Notes under the pieces: model-generated
The model's database searches: none
Told to the model about the DNA's origin: nothing
What the model saw: the letters and a program-made list of their open reading frames with translations, nothing else
Made by a program: the position numbers and the translations under genes
Shown here: in pieces, positions 17,644 through 26,507 of the stretch
Layout of the letters: each line of letters opens with the position of its first letter
How positions within the stretch are numbered: position 1 is the stretch's first letter
Source of the DNA: UBA4465 sp002292365
GTDB lineage: Bacteria; Bacteroidota; Bacteroidia; Cytophagales; Cyclobacteriaceae
DNA: 64,000 nt
Reading direction: 5' to 3'
NCBI GenBank assembly: GCA_943788615.1
Contig: CALSQY010000001.1
Location: forward strand, 682,001 to 746,000

Positions 17644-19260
17644 ATGATCGCAGCCAATAATGTTTCGCTTCAGTACGGAAAACGAGTTCTATTTGATGAA
17701 GTCAATATCAAATTCACCAGTGGGAATTGCTATGGTATCATCGGTGCTAATGGGGCAGGAAAATCAACTTTTTTAAAAATATTATCAGGAGAGATCACTC
17801 CAAATTCAGGAACGGTTACAATTGATACGGGTAAAAGGATGGCTGCATTAAAGCAGAATCATTTTGAGTTTGACCAAGAATCGGTTCTCAATACTGTAAT
17901 GAGAGGGCATGATAAGCTTTGGAACATCTTGCAAGAAAAAAATGCTATTTATGAAAAACCAGATTTTTCGGAAGCAGATGGTATCAAAGCCTCTGAATTG
18001 GAGGAGCAATTTGCAGAAATGGATGGATGGAATGCAGAATCCGATGCGGCGGCTTTGTTAAGTGGTTTGGGAATTACTGAGGATTTACATCTTCGTTTAA
18101 TGTCCGAACTTAATGGGGCATTTAAGGTCCGCGTTTTGTTAGCTCAAGCGCTTTTTGGAAATCCCGACATCCTTATTTTGGATGAGCCAACCAACGACTT
18201 GGATTTACAAACCATTTCTTGGTTAGAAGATTTCATATTGGATTTTAAGAATACGGTCATCGTAGTTTCTCACGACAGGCATTTTCTAGATACGGTCTGC
18301 ACCCACATATCAGATATTGATTTCAGTAAAATTCAATTATTTACAGGCAACTATTCTTTTTGGTATCAATCCAGTCAGTTGGCGTCCTCTCAAAGAAATT
18401 CGGCCAATAAAAAAGCGGAAGAGAAAAAGAAAGAACTCCAAGAATTTATACAAAGGTTCAGTGCCAATGCTTCAAAATCCAAGCAAGCTACGAGCAGAAG
18501 AAAGTTATTAGACAAAATCAGTATTGAGGACATCAAGCCATCCTCTCGAAAATATCCGGCGATTATTTTTAATCAAACCAGAGAAGCAGGGGATCAATTG
18601 CTTGAGGTAGAGGGATTGACCAAATTAGTCGAAGGTAAACCCTTGTTTGATAACCTCACTTTTAGAATCAATAAAGGAGACAAAATTGCTTTTTTGGGAG
18701 ACAGTACCGCCATAACCATGTTATTGGAGATTTTGAATAACAATCAGCAGGCGGATTCAGGGAGTTTTAAATATGGTCAGACCATAACTACGGCCTATCT
18801 ACCCAATGAGAATGAGCATTATTTTGATACCCAAATGAATCTCATAGATTGGTTGCGACAATATACCCTTAATGATGAGGAGAAAGATGAAGTGTATGTG
18901 CGGGGTTTTTTGGGGAAAATGCTTTTTTCAGGTCAGGAAAGTTTAAAGAAAGCCAATGTGCTTTCAGGAGGAGAAAAAGTACGATGTATGCTTTCAAGGA
19001 TGATGCTTTCAGGTGCTAATTTTCTGATGTTAGATGAGCCTACCAATCACCTAGATCTAGAATCGATCACCGCTTTCAATAATTCATTGAGTGAATTTCC
19101 GGGCTGCGTATTGTTTACCACCCATGATCATGAATTTGCCCAAACCATCGCCAATAGAATCATTGAGATTGGACCCAAGGGCATTATAGATAAACTGATG
19201 ACTTATGATGAATACATTGCGAGTCCCTTAGTTGATGAACAGCGAAAGAAACTGTATTGA
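17644..19260 (+). CDS. ABC-F ATPase, YbiT type
   Basis: A 538-residue soluble tandem ATP-binding protein of the ABC-F translation-factor family. Domain 1 has Walker A GANGAGKST, a signature position reading MSELNGAFKVRVLLAQAL instead of LSGGE (YbiT proteins also depart from LSGGE here), and Walker B ILILDEPTNDLD. A charged linker (~245-300) follows. Domain 2 has an aberrant Walker A (GDSTAITM, no Lys), but a good LSGGEKVRCMLSRMML signature and Walker B FLMLDEPTNHLD, and ends without a long C-terminal coiled coil. The loss of Lys suggests the second site binds or hydrolyses ATP poorly. A promoter-like TAATTTTG lies just upstream. Monocistronic. Confidence 0.9.
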   Translation: MIAANNVSLQYGKRVLFDEVNIKFTSGNCYGIIGANGAGKSTFLKILSGEITPNSGTVTIDTGKRMAALKQNHFEFDQESVLNTVMRGHDKLWNILQEKNAIYEKPDFSEADGIKASELEEQFAEMDGWNAESDAAALLSGLGITEDLHLRLMSELNGAFKVRVLLAQALFGNPDILILDEPTNDLDLQTISWLEDFILDFKNTVIVVSHDRHFLDTVCTHISDIDFSKIQLFTGNYSFWYQSSQLASSQRNSANKKAEEKKKELQEFIQRFSANASKSKQATSRRKLLDKISIEDIKPSSRKYPAIIFNQTREAGDQLLEVEGLTKLVEGKPLFDNLTFRINKGDKIAFLGDSTAITMLLEILNNNQQADSGSFKYGQTITTAYLPNENEHYFDTQMNLIDWLRQYTLNDEEKDEVYVRGFLGKMLFSGQESLKKANVLSGGEKVRCMLSRMMLSGANFLMLDEPTNHLDLESITAFNNSLSEFPGCVLFTTHDHEFAQTIANRIIEIGPKGIIDKLMTYDEYIASPLVDEQRKKLY

Positions 19261-19634
19261 TAGTAATTTTAAACTTTTTCATGGGCTATATGATCATGAG
19301 CGGAATTCATTAGCGATACCCAATAAGACCTTATCTACAAGTCATGTTCAAGTTCTTGTTTTTTCAATTAATTAAAAGCGAGCTTTTACCCACTTCATAA
19401 AAGGACTAAGCCTCAATCCACAAAGTAACTTCCTCTTTTCTTCAAAATAATTGAGACAAACAATTTGTTTGTTTTAGTGTAAGAAAGATGATGTCTGCCG
19501 AAATATATATATTTGATAGAACGCAAGGCACCAAACCTTTTGAAACCCCCATCACAGGGGTGGCTACAGTTCTTATTCGGCAGGCTTGCCAATTTTTACT
19601 GAAGCAGTTTTAAAAATAAAGGGAGCAATTTTAA
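19261..19634. other. Intergenic leader with palindromes upstream of the SLC13 gene
   Basis: About 370 bases without a gene. A 17-base near-perfect palindrome ACAAACAATTTGTTTGT lies at 19456-19472. A hairpin ACCCC-catcaca-GGGGT lies near 19545-19562 and a GGCAGGCTTGCC hairpin with a following T-run lies near 19579-19596. Together they could be an operator plus a structured leader or attenuator. I do not recognise a known riboswitch class. Confidence 0.4.
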
Positions 19635-21116
19635 ATGAGGCAGAAAATATTTTTTCAAATCTTAGGCCCTGCAGTATTTTTTTTAATGCTGTGGATGGGA
19701 CCTCCTTCTGAGATGTCGGAACCAGCTTTTAAGGTCATGGCAGCTACCATTTGGATTGCCATCTGGTGGATGGCAGAAGCGATTCCGATTCCCGTTACCT
19801 CTTTTTTGCCGATGATTTTATACCCGATGACCAATGCAGTTCCACTGAAGGTCATTGCTCCATCTTATGCCAATCCCATCATTTATATTTTTGTTGGGGG
19901 ATTTATTTTGGCTTTGGCGATGCAAAAATGGAATCTACACAAGCGCATTGCCCTGAGTATTATTTCGATTACGGGTACCAATATGAGACAAATCATCTTG
20001 GGCTTTATTTTAGCTTCCGCCTTTCTTTCCATGTGGATTTCAAATACCGCAACTACGGTAATGATGCTGCCCATAGCTTTATCAATCATTACCCAATTTA
20101 AGGAGTTTGCTGGGGCGAGTAGTTTGACCCAAAAAAACACAGAAGGTTTTGGCAAAGCATTGATTTTAGCCATTGCTTATGCTTCTTCAATTGGTGGAAT
20201 TGCCACCTTGGTAGGCACACCGACTAATTTAATTTTTGCAGATGCTGTTGAAAAATTTTATGGGATCGCAATGCCTTTTGATCAATGGATTGGGATCGGA
20301 TTGCCTATCAGTTTGACTATTTTGGTGATCTGTTGGTTGGTTTTGTCCTATTTCGCCTTCTCTTTAAGTACGGAGAAAGTTGAGGGGAGTGCCAATATTA
20401 TCAAGGATGAATTGAAAAAATTAGGTAAGATGTCTTACGAAGAAAAATGGGTATTGACCATTTTTTTACTCGTAGCGTTGGCTTGGATTACCAGAAGGTA
20501 TTTAATTGCACCTTTTTATCCGAGCATTAACGATACCATTATTGTCATGATTGGAGCGGTATATTTATTCTTGATCCCATCAAAGAGCAAAAAAGGGAGT
20601 CAAATCATGGATTGGCAGTCTGCCGTTAAATTGCCTTGGGGTGTGATTTTGCTTTTTGGTGGGGCTTTTGCTGTGGCCCAAAGTTTTGAGAGCTCTAAAT
20701 TGACTTTATGGATTGGCGCACAGCTCGGTGGATTGAGTGATATCCCGTTTTGGTTGGTATTATTGATTGTCGTAGCCGTCGTCAATTTTTTAACAGAGAT
20801 TACCCAAAATATTGCAACTTGTACGCTTATGATGCCTATTTTGGCAGCCCTATCGGGTGTCCTTGATGTACATCCTTATGGTCTGATGGTAGCGGCATGT
20901 ATCGCCTCTTCTTGTGCATTTATGTTGCCAGTGGCTACAGCACCTAATGCCGTGGTATTTGGTTCAGGTTATTTGCAGATGAAGGACATGGTGCGTGCTG
21001 GATTTGTACTCAATGTGGTATCCATCATTGTCATTACTGTTTTTGTTTATTTCTTACTTCCAACGATTTGGGGCATTGATCTTCTCAGCTTTCCTATTGA
21101 TTTGAAGATTAAGTGA
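19635..21116 (+). CDS. SLC13/DASS family Na+:dicarboxylate (or sulfate) symporter
   Basis: A 493-residue inner-membrane transporter with about 11-12 spans of the divalent anion:sodium symporter family. Both substrate and Na+ binding signatures occur: SNTATTVMMLPIALSI (SNT motif, ~140) with GGIATLVGTPTNLIF (~195), and in the second half TEITQNIATCTLMMPILAAL with ATAPNAVVFGSGYL (~435). It imports C4-dicarboxylates or related anions with sodium. Substrate specificity is not evident from sequence. Monocistronic, with a long leader containing palindromes, so expression may be regulated. Confidence 0.9.
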   Translation: MRQKIFFQILGPAVFFLMLWMGPPSEMSEPAFKVMAATIWIAIWWMAEAIPIPVTSFLPMILYPMTNAVPLKVIAPSYANPIIYIFVGGFILALAMQKWNLHKRIALSIISITGTNMRQIILGFILASAFLSMWISNTATTVMMLPIALSIITQFKEFAGASSLTQKNTEGFGKALILAIAYASSIGGIATLVGTPTNLIFADAVEKFYGIAMPFDQWIGIGLPISLTILVICWLVLSYFAFSLSTEKVEGSANIIKDELKKLGKMSYEEKWVLTIFLLVALAWITRRYLIAPFYPSINDTIIVMIGAVYLFLIPSKSKKGSQIMDWQSAVKLPWGVILLFGGAFAVAQSFESSKLTLWIGAQLGGLSDIPFWLVLLIVVAVVNFLTEITQNIATCTLMMPILAALSGVLDVHPYGLMVAACIASSCAFMLPVATAPNAVVFGSGYLQMKDMVRAGFVLNVVSIIVITVFVYFLLPTIWGIDLLSFPIDLKIK

Positions 21117-21346
21117 TGTCACATCTAAATAGAATCATTAATGCTGACCAACAAAACTCCTTCTACTACAGAGGCTAGAAACTACATTTAGAAGAATTGA
21201 TTTCAAGTGCGATAAATAAGCGTATTCTGTGCAGATAGGATTGGATAGGTTTGAGCTCTTTTGCTCATAAAGTACTGTAGGGATCTAAGAATAGCTTTAC
21301 GATTGAAAACGGCTTCAATAGGGGATTATTATTAAAGGCTCGATAC

Positions 21347-21388
21347 TAAAAAGGGGCCAAGACTGATTGCGTCCTGACCCCTTTTAGG
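21347..21388 (-). terminator. Strong intrinsic terminator, minus strand
   Basis: Read on the minus strand, AAAAGGGGTCAGGAC pairs with GTCTTGGCCCCTTTT over 15 base pairs (two or three G-U pairs) around a 7-base loop (GCAATCA), ending in a T-run. It lies 14 bases past the stop of the small ORF at 21402-21518. It could also stop plus-strand transcripts coming from the SLC13 gene, though its plus-strand T-tract is shorter. Confidence 0.75.
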
Positions 21389-21401
21389 AGAATTTTAACA
21401 A

Positions 21402-21518
21402 TTATTGTTCAGAGGCTATTAAAGTCATGATGTGACTGTTTTTTAAGGTCCTTAATTTATCCATACTTTTCCATTGAGTCAATTGGGCTTTGGTGAAGGA
21501 GGCAGTATTATTTCTCAT
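21402..21518 (-). CDS. Small protein of 38 residues, unknown
   Basis: A 38-codon ORF starting MRNNTASFTKAQLTQW and ending HIMTLIASEQ. Support for reality: an exact Shine-Dalgarno AAAGGAG lies 9 bases before the ATG (rare strength for Bacteroidota), and a 15-bp intrinsic terminator lies 14 bases after the stop. No membrane segment or signal peptide is visible; the peptide is polar, net basic and likely helical in its middle (QLTQWKSMDKLRTLKN). The flanking DNA has no other minus-strand gene for 3.5 kb downstream except none upstream until the SLC13 shadow, so this looks like an independent unit. No family recognised. It might be a regulatory RNA with a leader peptide, a small protein or a remnant. 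Confidence 0.45.
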   Translation of the reverse strand: MRNNTASFTKAQLTQWKSMDKLRTLKNSHIMTLIASEQ

Positions 21519-22124
21519 TTTCAATTACTCCTTTCGCGGCGAGATTATTCTGATATGGAACGGATAACTTGGCTAAAAATTGAACCTTATTGGCGTGAAG
21601 TGACTGCCTGAATCACTGTCCTCTGGGATCATGTGATCCTATACTTATATCTAAACTTTATTTCTTGAAATAATTATTTTGAAGGCACTTTTGGTTTACG
21701 ATTGGATTCTGGAGTGTGGTCGTTAGAAAAGAAAGAAAATTAAGCTCAAAACAGTAAAAAAACAATAACCTTCATTTTGAACTAATATTCTGTAGAGGGT
21801 CATGATATACTTGTGCGAGTTTAATGTTTCAGTCTCTGTCATAGGTCTTTATTTATGTATTAAATGCTGTATTGTATTCCACAAGGACTCAATAGGTAAC
21901 CCAACCGTGCTTAAAAAAGAAGTTTCCGCAGTTTGATTATTTATATAAGAGGGCAGTTAAGGATCTGGGGTATACTAGCGGTGGGATCTTTAGTTCCAAA
22001 ATACAACCTTTCTATGGGGGATCAGATGCCAGAATTCAAAACTATTTTTCTAAATCATTGAATTAATGGCTCATAAATGCATAAAATATTTTTTATTTTG
22101 GATTTGAATTTAGATATTGATCTC

Positions 22125-22598
22125 ATGAAATATTTGAATCTTTCGATACTTCTTTTTTGGTCGCTATTATTGGGTCATTCAACTTTTGGACAAAATGCTA
22201 AAAACCAGAGGATCGACAAAAACTACAGTATAGGTTTTTGGCCTGAACTTGGGGGTTACGTATTTAAGATATCAGAAGGAGGTGCCCATGGTTGGATAGC
22301 AGAAATAAAGGACCAAGGAAAAACCAGTTGGCTTGGTGCCAAGGAAGCCATATCAGATAGTTCAAACCACTCAATTGAAGGAGCAAAATTCATGGATTGG
22401 AGATTGCCTACCAAAGAGGAACAGCATCAAATATATTTACAAAAAGACTTAATTGGAGGGTTTGCCAAAGACTATTATTGGAGCACTTCGGAAAATGATA
22501 AGAAAGAAGCTTATTGGCAGGATTTCAATAGTGGCTTCCAGGAGAAAGCACCCCCTAGGGCTTCAAGCTATTCGATTCGTTCGGTAAGGGAATTTTAA
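22125..22598 (+). CDS. Secreted DUF1566 (Lcl C-terminal) domain protein
   Basis: Start chosen at 22125, giving MKYLNLSILLFWSLLLGHSTFGQ, a clear signal peptide; an upstream ATG at 22077 adds an unlikely extension. The ~135-residue mature part has the DUF1566 pattern: a Trp/Gly-rich core, MDWRLPTKEEQHQIY (the RLPT.EE motif), DYYWSTSENDKKEAYWQDF and a final YSIRSVREF. Such domains occur in surface or periplasmic proteins of unknown function with a C-type-lectin-like look. It stands alone between two gene-poor stretches. Confidence 0.8.
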   Translation: MKYLNLSILLFWSLLLGHSTFGQNAKNQRIDKNYSIGFWPELGGYVFKISEGGAHGWIAEIKDQGKTSWLGAKEAISDSSNHSIEGAKFMDWRLPTKEEQHQIYLQKDLIGGFAKDYYWSTSENDKKEAYWQDFNSGFQEKAPPRASSYSIRSVREF

Positions 22599-23136
22599 TC
22601 CCCAGGTTGAAAAATAGACTGAAAGCATGCCTTAAAATAGACTCATTCTTTTGATGAGCCTCATCTTCTTTGCCCTCTCATGATGCCTGCTCCACTGTAT
22701 CATACTTTTTATCATTAGCTCAATGTCATAGACATGGATCATGGACTTGACTTTTGATAAATTTCGGCCTTTCTCATACCCGCATTTTACCCTTGTCTAG
22801 ATGAAGTGTCCTTGCCACTTTAGATGGACTGAATTGCCATAAGTGCTTATCAAATTTTTGTTTGCCTTATGATGTTCGATATATTTTTTATTATGGGGTT
22901 CGGTGGGGTGAATCTTTTACGATCTTAAAGAGTGGCCCATGAGGGGGGATTTCATTCGACTTCAACTTTGGAGGATAAGACAGCGATTGCCCTCTTTTGA
23001 TCGCCGTGAATCAAGCTAAATAATATTTTTTTTGAGAAGCATGGACAAATCCATCAAGGATCATAAAGCTCGATTTTTCCGTTGGAGATAAAGAAAAAAA
23101 AATAGAAGATAAAATAGTTAGCCTGCGTAGGGGACT
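22599..23136. other. Gene-poor interval
   Basis: About 540 bases between the DUF1566 gene and moaE. Short open stretches exist on the minus strand (for example one ending MRLIKRMSLF near 22630), but none has a start, ribosome binding site or recognisable family, so I see no supportable gene. Confidence 0.4.
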
Positions 23137-23553
23137 TTAGGGATGAGCAGAAACCCAAACCGTACCATCTTCAAAAATTTCTTTTTTCCAGATGGGGACG
23201 GTTTCTTTTAAGGTATCAATGGCATATTGACAAGCCTCAAAAGCAGCTTGCCTATGAGGGGTCGATACTGCAATGATTACTGGAATTTCTCCAATTTCTA
23301 ACACACCCACCCGATGATGAATGGATACATGTAGGATACCCCATTTTTGGGATAGAGTATCTGCAATTTTCCCCATCTCCTTGAGGGCCATGGGCACGTA
23401 AGATTCAAAGGCCAGTTGTACCACTTTTCGACCTTTTGTTTGATTCCTTACGGCGCCTACAAAAACCACAATACCGCCTGCCGCGGGATCTGCCACTGCA
23501 TCATGACATGGCTGCGTAGTCAAAGGCGTGTCTAAAATTTGAATATCTCTCAT
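23137..23553 (-). CDS. moaE: Molybdopterin synthase catalytic subunit MoaE
   Basis: A 138-residue MoaE protein, the large subunit of molybdopterin synthase, which inserts two sulfurs into cyclic pyranopterin monophosphate. Motifs: GGIVVFVGAVRNQTKGRKVVQLAFESYVPMALKEM at the N-terminal half, HHRVGVLEIGEIPVIIAVSTPHRQAAFEAC and the active-site Lys pair in PIWKKEIFEDGTVWV near the C-terminus. Length is normal. It starts immediately after the moaD stop, matching the MoaD-MoaE heterotetramer partnership, and ends the sufS-sufE-moaD-moaE operon. Confidence 0.95.
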   Translation of the reverse strand: MRDIQILDTPLTTQPCHDAVADPAAGGIVVFVGAVRNQTKGRKVVQLAFESYVPMALKEMGKIADTLSQKWGILHVSIHHRVGVLEIGEIPVIIAVSTPHRQAAFEACQYAIDTLKETVPIWKKEIFEDGTVWVSAHP

Positions 23554-23796
23554 TTAACCTCCGCTTACAGGTGGAATAATAACAACTTCATCCCCCTCAT
23601 GGATTTGGAAGTGATCTTCTTGATAATCTTCATTGATCGCAAATTTGATACTTTGAAGCTTTTTGAATTCATGGTACTGGGTCATTAATATTCTTTTTAG
23701 ATCTCCGATATTACATGGGGTTTTCACCTCCAAATCGGATTCAGCAGGGCCTATTATTTCTTTGGCGATACCAAAAGCAATCAGCTTTATTTTCAT
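23554..23796 (-). CDS. moaD: Molybdopterin synthase sulfur carrier subunit MoaD
   Basis: An 80-residue ubiquitin-fold sulfur carrier ending in the diagnostic PPVSGG; the C-terminal glycine is adenylated by MoeB and turned into a thiocarboxylate. It overlaps sufE by 4 bases and abuts moaE, so subunit stoichiometry is probably set by translational coupling. This is the canonical MoaD; a second, divergent copy occurs at 32088-32360. Confidence 0.94.
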   Translation of the reverse strand: MKIKLIAFGIAKEIIGPAESDLEVKTPCNIGDLKRILMTQYHEFKKLQSIKFAINEDYQEDHFQIHEGDEVVIIPPVSGG

Positions 23797-24233
23797 AAGT
23801 CAGCATTTTCAAAATGATTTTTCACGGCTTCCCAACCCAACTTGATACAATCTACTCGACCATCAAAATGTTTTAATTGTTGGAGCATTTGAATTTTTTT
23901 ATCAGCATTTTTAGTCGAATTCTCTTGATCCATTGTAAAGATAAATTGATCGCTCAAGGCGGTGATATTTTTTGGGCTCAAATGTTCCATGCTTTTACAC
24001 ATGATAGAGATCGAAGCCTTGGACAATGCACAACCGAAGCCATAAAAATAAACAGAGGTAATTTGGCCTTCGCTTGTGTTAAAATAAAGGGTGTATTTAT
24101 CTCCACACATGGAATTATAAGCTTCAATTGTAAAGGAGGCTGTTTGAGGTTCCTGAAAATGATAAGGATTTTCATTTTCAGGAAGTATTTCATTTTTAAA
24201 TAACTGTTGGAGTTCTTGTTTTGTCATGACCAA
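23793..24233 (-). CDS. sufE: SufE family cysteine desulfuration protein
   Basis: A 146-residue SufE/CsdE-fold protein that accepts persulfide sulfur from a group II cysteine desulfurase. The acceptor Cys lies in YFYGFGCALSKASISIMC (~72), with a second conserved segment near the C-terminus (RVDCIKLGWEAVKNHF). It overlaps the desulfurase gene by 10 bases and moaD by 4. The placement suggests it feeds sulfur to Moco assembly (MoaD thiocarboxylation, or sulfuration of the molybdenum site) rather than only to Fe-S clusters. Confidence 0.9.
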   Translation of the reverse strand: MVMTKQELQQLFKNEILPENENPYHFQEPQTASFTIEAYNSMCGDKYTLYFNTSEGQITSVYFYGFGCALSKASISIMCKSMEHLSPKNITALSDQFIFTMDQENSTKNADKKIQMLQQLKHFDGRVDCIKLGWEAVKNHFENADL

Positions 24234-25501
24234 AATCTCATCAATTCCTTTAAAGAAGCAACAAGTTTATTAATTTCTTCTTCATTATTATAAATTGAAA
24301 ACGAAACTCTTGCAGTAGCCTGTAATCCCATAGCATTGAGAAGGGGTTGGGTACAGTGCATACCTGCCCGCAGGGCGATACCATCTTTATTCAAAAAAGA
24401 GGCGATGTCATGAGGATGTATATTTTTCAAATTGAAGGAAATAATACCGATCCTCCTTTTAGGATTACCAATGATTTCAATACCTGGAACTTTGGGCAAT
24501 TGATCCAGGGCATAAAGAGTTAATTTATTTAAATGACTTTGCATATCAGGTTTACCGATGCCCGAAATAAATTCCAAGGCGGCGGCTAAACCTATTACAC
24601 CGGAGACATTCGGTGTACCCGCATCAAGGTTGTGTGGAAAATTACGAAAACTTGTTTTTTCAACCTTGACGTCTTTAATGATCCCACCGCCATAATTATA
24701 AGGCATCATATCGGCGAGGTATTTTTCTGAAACTTGGAGGATGCCAATACCAAACGGGCCAAACATTTTATGTCCTGAAAAGGTCAAAAAATCACAATTT
24801 AATGGGTCAACTCCGATTTCAAAATGACAGGCACTTTGCGCTGCATCTACCAAGACTGGGATGTCTTTTCTTTTGGCAAGTCCAATGATTTCATCGAGTG
24901 GATGGATCGTGCCCAGAGTATTGGAGATGTGAGAAACCGCTAAAAGTTTAGTTTTTTTATCGAGGAAGTTACTTAATTGAGACAAGTCAAGATCTCCATT
25001 TTTATCTATTGGCACAATTCTTAATTCAACCTGATACTTTTGCGCGAGCATTTGCCATGGAATAAAATTGGCATGATGCTCCATAATGGTCGTAACTATA
25101 TTATCCCCAGCTTGTAATCTTGGGGCTAAAAAAGATTGCGCTACGATATTGATGGATGCCGTGGTACCTTGGGTAAAAGCGACGGTATTTGCATTACCAG
25201 ACCCCAAAAATCGGGCTATTTCAGTTCGGTCATTTTCAAATTTTTGCGTGGCTTGATTTGATAAATCATAGATGCCTCTATGAATATTAGCATTTTCATA
25301 CAGATCAAAATGAGATTGTGCGGTGACCACAGATTGCGCACGTTGTGTAGTGGCCGCATTATCCAAATACACTAAATTGGGATGCGCTTCGAAAATAGGG
25401 AAATGACTTCGGACCTTTTTGATTGAATTTTTGTTTAACTTTAAAAGTACTAGTTTTTCGGCAATATTAAACGAGTATTTTAACTTAACGATTCCTATCA
25501 A
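24224..25501 (-). CDS. Group II cysteine desulfurase (SufS/CsdA type)
   Basis: A ~400-residue PLP enzyme converting cysteine to alanine and enzyme-bound persulfide. Motifs: FPIFEAHPNLVYLDNAATTQR at the N-terminus, VDAAQSACHFEIGVD (Asp and Gln contacts), the PLP Lys in FLTFSGHKMFGPFGIG (~250), and the group II active-site loop ALRAGMHCTQPLL with Cys near 385. The reading frame has no ATG before the conserved region; the ORF begins at a TTG at 25501, only 17 bases from the divergent moaA start, so the true start is unsure. It is first in the sulfur/moaD/moaE operon. Confidence 0.88.
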   Translation of the reverse strand: MIGIVKLKYSFNIAEKLVLLKLNKNSIKKVRSHFPIFEAHPNLVYLDNAATTQRAQSVVTAQSHFDLYENANIHRGIYDLSNQATQKFENDRTEIARFLGSGNANTVAFTQGTTASINIVAQSFLAPRLQAGDNIVTTIMEHHANFIPWQMLAQKYQVELRIVPIDKNGDLDLSQLSNFLDKKTKLLAVSHISNTLGTIHPLDEIIGLAKRKDIPVLVDAAQSACHFEIGVDPLNCDFLTFSGHKMFGPFGIGILQVSEKYLADMMPYNYGGGIIKDVKVEKTSFRNFPHNLDAGTPNVSGVIGLAAALEFISGIGKPDMQSHLNKLTLYALDQLPKVPGIEIIGNPKRRIGIISFNLKNIHPHDIASFLNKDGIALRAGMHCTQPLLNAMGLQATARVSFSIYNNEEEINKLVASLKELMRFWS

Positions 25502-25518
25502 AATTAAATCAAGACTAT

Positions 25519-26505
25519 ATGCTAATTGATAATCATGGAAGGGAAATAAATTATCTCAGACTGGCCGTTACCGATCGGTGTAATTTGAGGTGCTTTTATT
25601 GTATGCCTGAAAATGGGATCAAATACATGAACAGGAAGGATTTGTTGAGTTTTGAGGAGATGACCCGGCTGATTCGTGTATTTGGAGATTTGGGAGTTTC
25701 TAAAGTCAGAATTACGGGTGGGGAGCCATTTGTGAGAAAAGGAATCATGTCCTTTTTGAAAGGGATATCGGAGTTAGAAACCATCAAAGAAATTAATATT
25801 ACGACGAACGGTACTTTTACTGTGGAGCAAATTCCAGCATTGGAAAAAATGGGGATTAAAAGTGTAAACCTCAGCTTAGACAGTTTGGACAGTCAGCGAT
25901 TTTTTGATATTACCCGAAGAGATTTATTTGATCAGGTGATGACGACCTATCGAAAGCTGGTGGACTCCAAAATAAGGGTAAAAACCAATATGGTGGTCAT
26001 GGATGGTCGAAATATTGAAGATATTTATCTGATGCTAGAGTTGACCAAGTATGACGATGTATCGGTGCGCTTTATTGAAGAAATGCCCTTCAATGGAACC
26101 GAAAGCCAGGGCAATGCGACCATTTGGCCAGCAAAAAAAATAATGACTTACATTGAAGAAAAATACACCCATCAAAAAATGGTAGATCCCCCTGCGTCTA
26201 CTTCTCTAAATTATAAAATACCGGGTTATGTCGGTTCTTTTGGAATCATCCCCGCCTATACCCGAACTTTTTGTGGTTCTTGTAATCGCATTCGCCTCAC
26301 ACCGCAGGGTACGCTAAGGACGTGTCTTTATGGAGAAGGGCAAGTGAATTTCAGAGATTTGATCAGAGGAGGCGTGACGGACGAAGTTTTGGGAGATCAT
26401 TTAATTAAGGTGGTCGGCAAACGCGCCAAAGATGGCTTTGAAGCTGAAAAAAGCAGGTCTGCTACTGTGCCGGTATCGGAATCAATGGCCACCATAGGAG
26501 GTTAA
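25519..26505 (+). CDS. moaA: GTP 3',8-cyclase MoaA
   Basis: A 328-residue radical SAM enzyme that starts molybdenum cofactor synthesis by rearranging GTP with MoaC. The N-terminal [4Fe-4S] motif is CNLRCFYC (~22-29) and the C-terminal cluster ligands are CGSCNRIRLTPQGTLRTC (~252-269). The RITGGEPFVRKG motif follows the radical SAM site. The C-terminus ends in GG (MATIGG), as required for activity in characterised MoaA. Length is normal. It forms a two-gene operon with moeA (2-base gap, with the moeA ribosome site GGAGG overlapping the moaA end) and is divergent from the sulfur operon. Confidence 0.96.
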   Translation: MLIDNHGREINYLRLAVTDRCNLRCFYCMPENGIKYMNRKDLLSFEEMTRLIRVFGDLGVSKVRITGGEPFVRKGIMSFLKGISELETIKEINITTNGTFTVEQIPALEKMGIKSVNLSLDSLDSQRFFDITRRDLFDQVMTTYRKLVDSKIRVKTNMVVMDGRNIEDIYLMLELTKYDDVSVRFIEEMPFNGTESQGNATIWPAKKIMTYIEEKYTHQKMVDPPASTSLNYKIPGYVGSFGIIPAYTRTFCGSCNRIRLTPQGTLRTCLYGEGQVNFRDLIRGGVTDEVLGDHLIKVVGKRAKDGFEAEKSRSATVPVSESMATIGG

Positions 26506-26507
26506 TC

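Larger units (their letters stand above)
21117..22124. other. Gene-poor interval
   Basis: About 1 kb. It holds the small minus-strand ORF at 21402-21518 with its terminator, and a palindrome GGATCA-tg-TGATCC at 21626-21639. A 56-codon open plus-strand stretch without a start codon (21896-22066) ends IQPFYGGSDARIQNYFSKSLN and could be a gene relic, but its length is near chance expectation. Confidence 0.4.

Noticed and set aside
21896..22066. Open stretch ending IQPFYGGSDARIQNYFSKSLN, faintly like a TonB C-terminal domain
   Set aside because: No start codon, only 56 codons, and a similar open length is expected by chance; kept only as a possible relic.
22630..22810. Minus-strand open stretch ending MRLIKRMSLF, considered as a transposase remnant
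   Set aside because: No DDE motif, terminal repeats or target duplication, and the open length is near chance.
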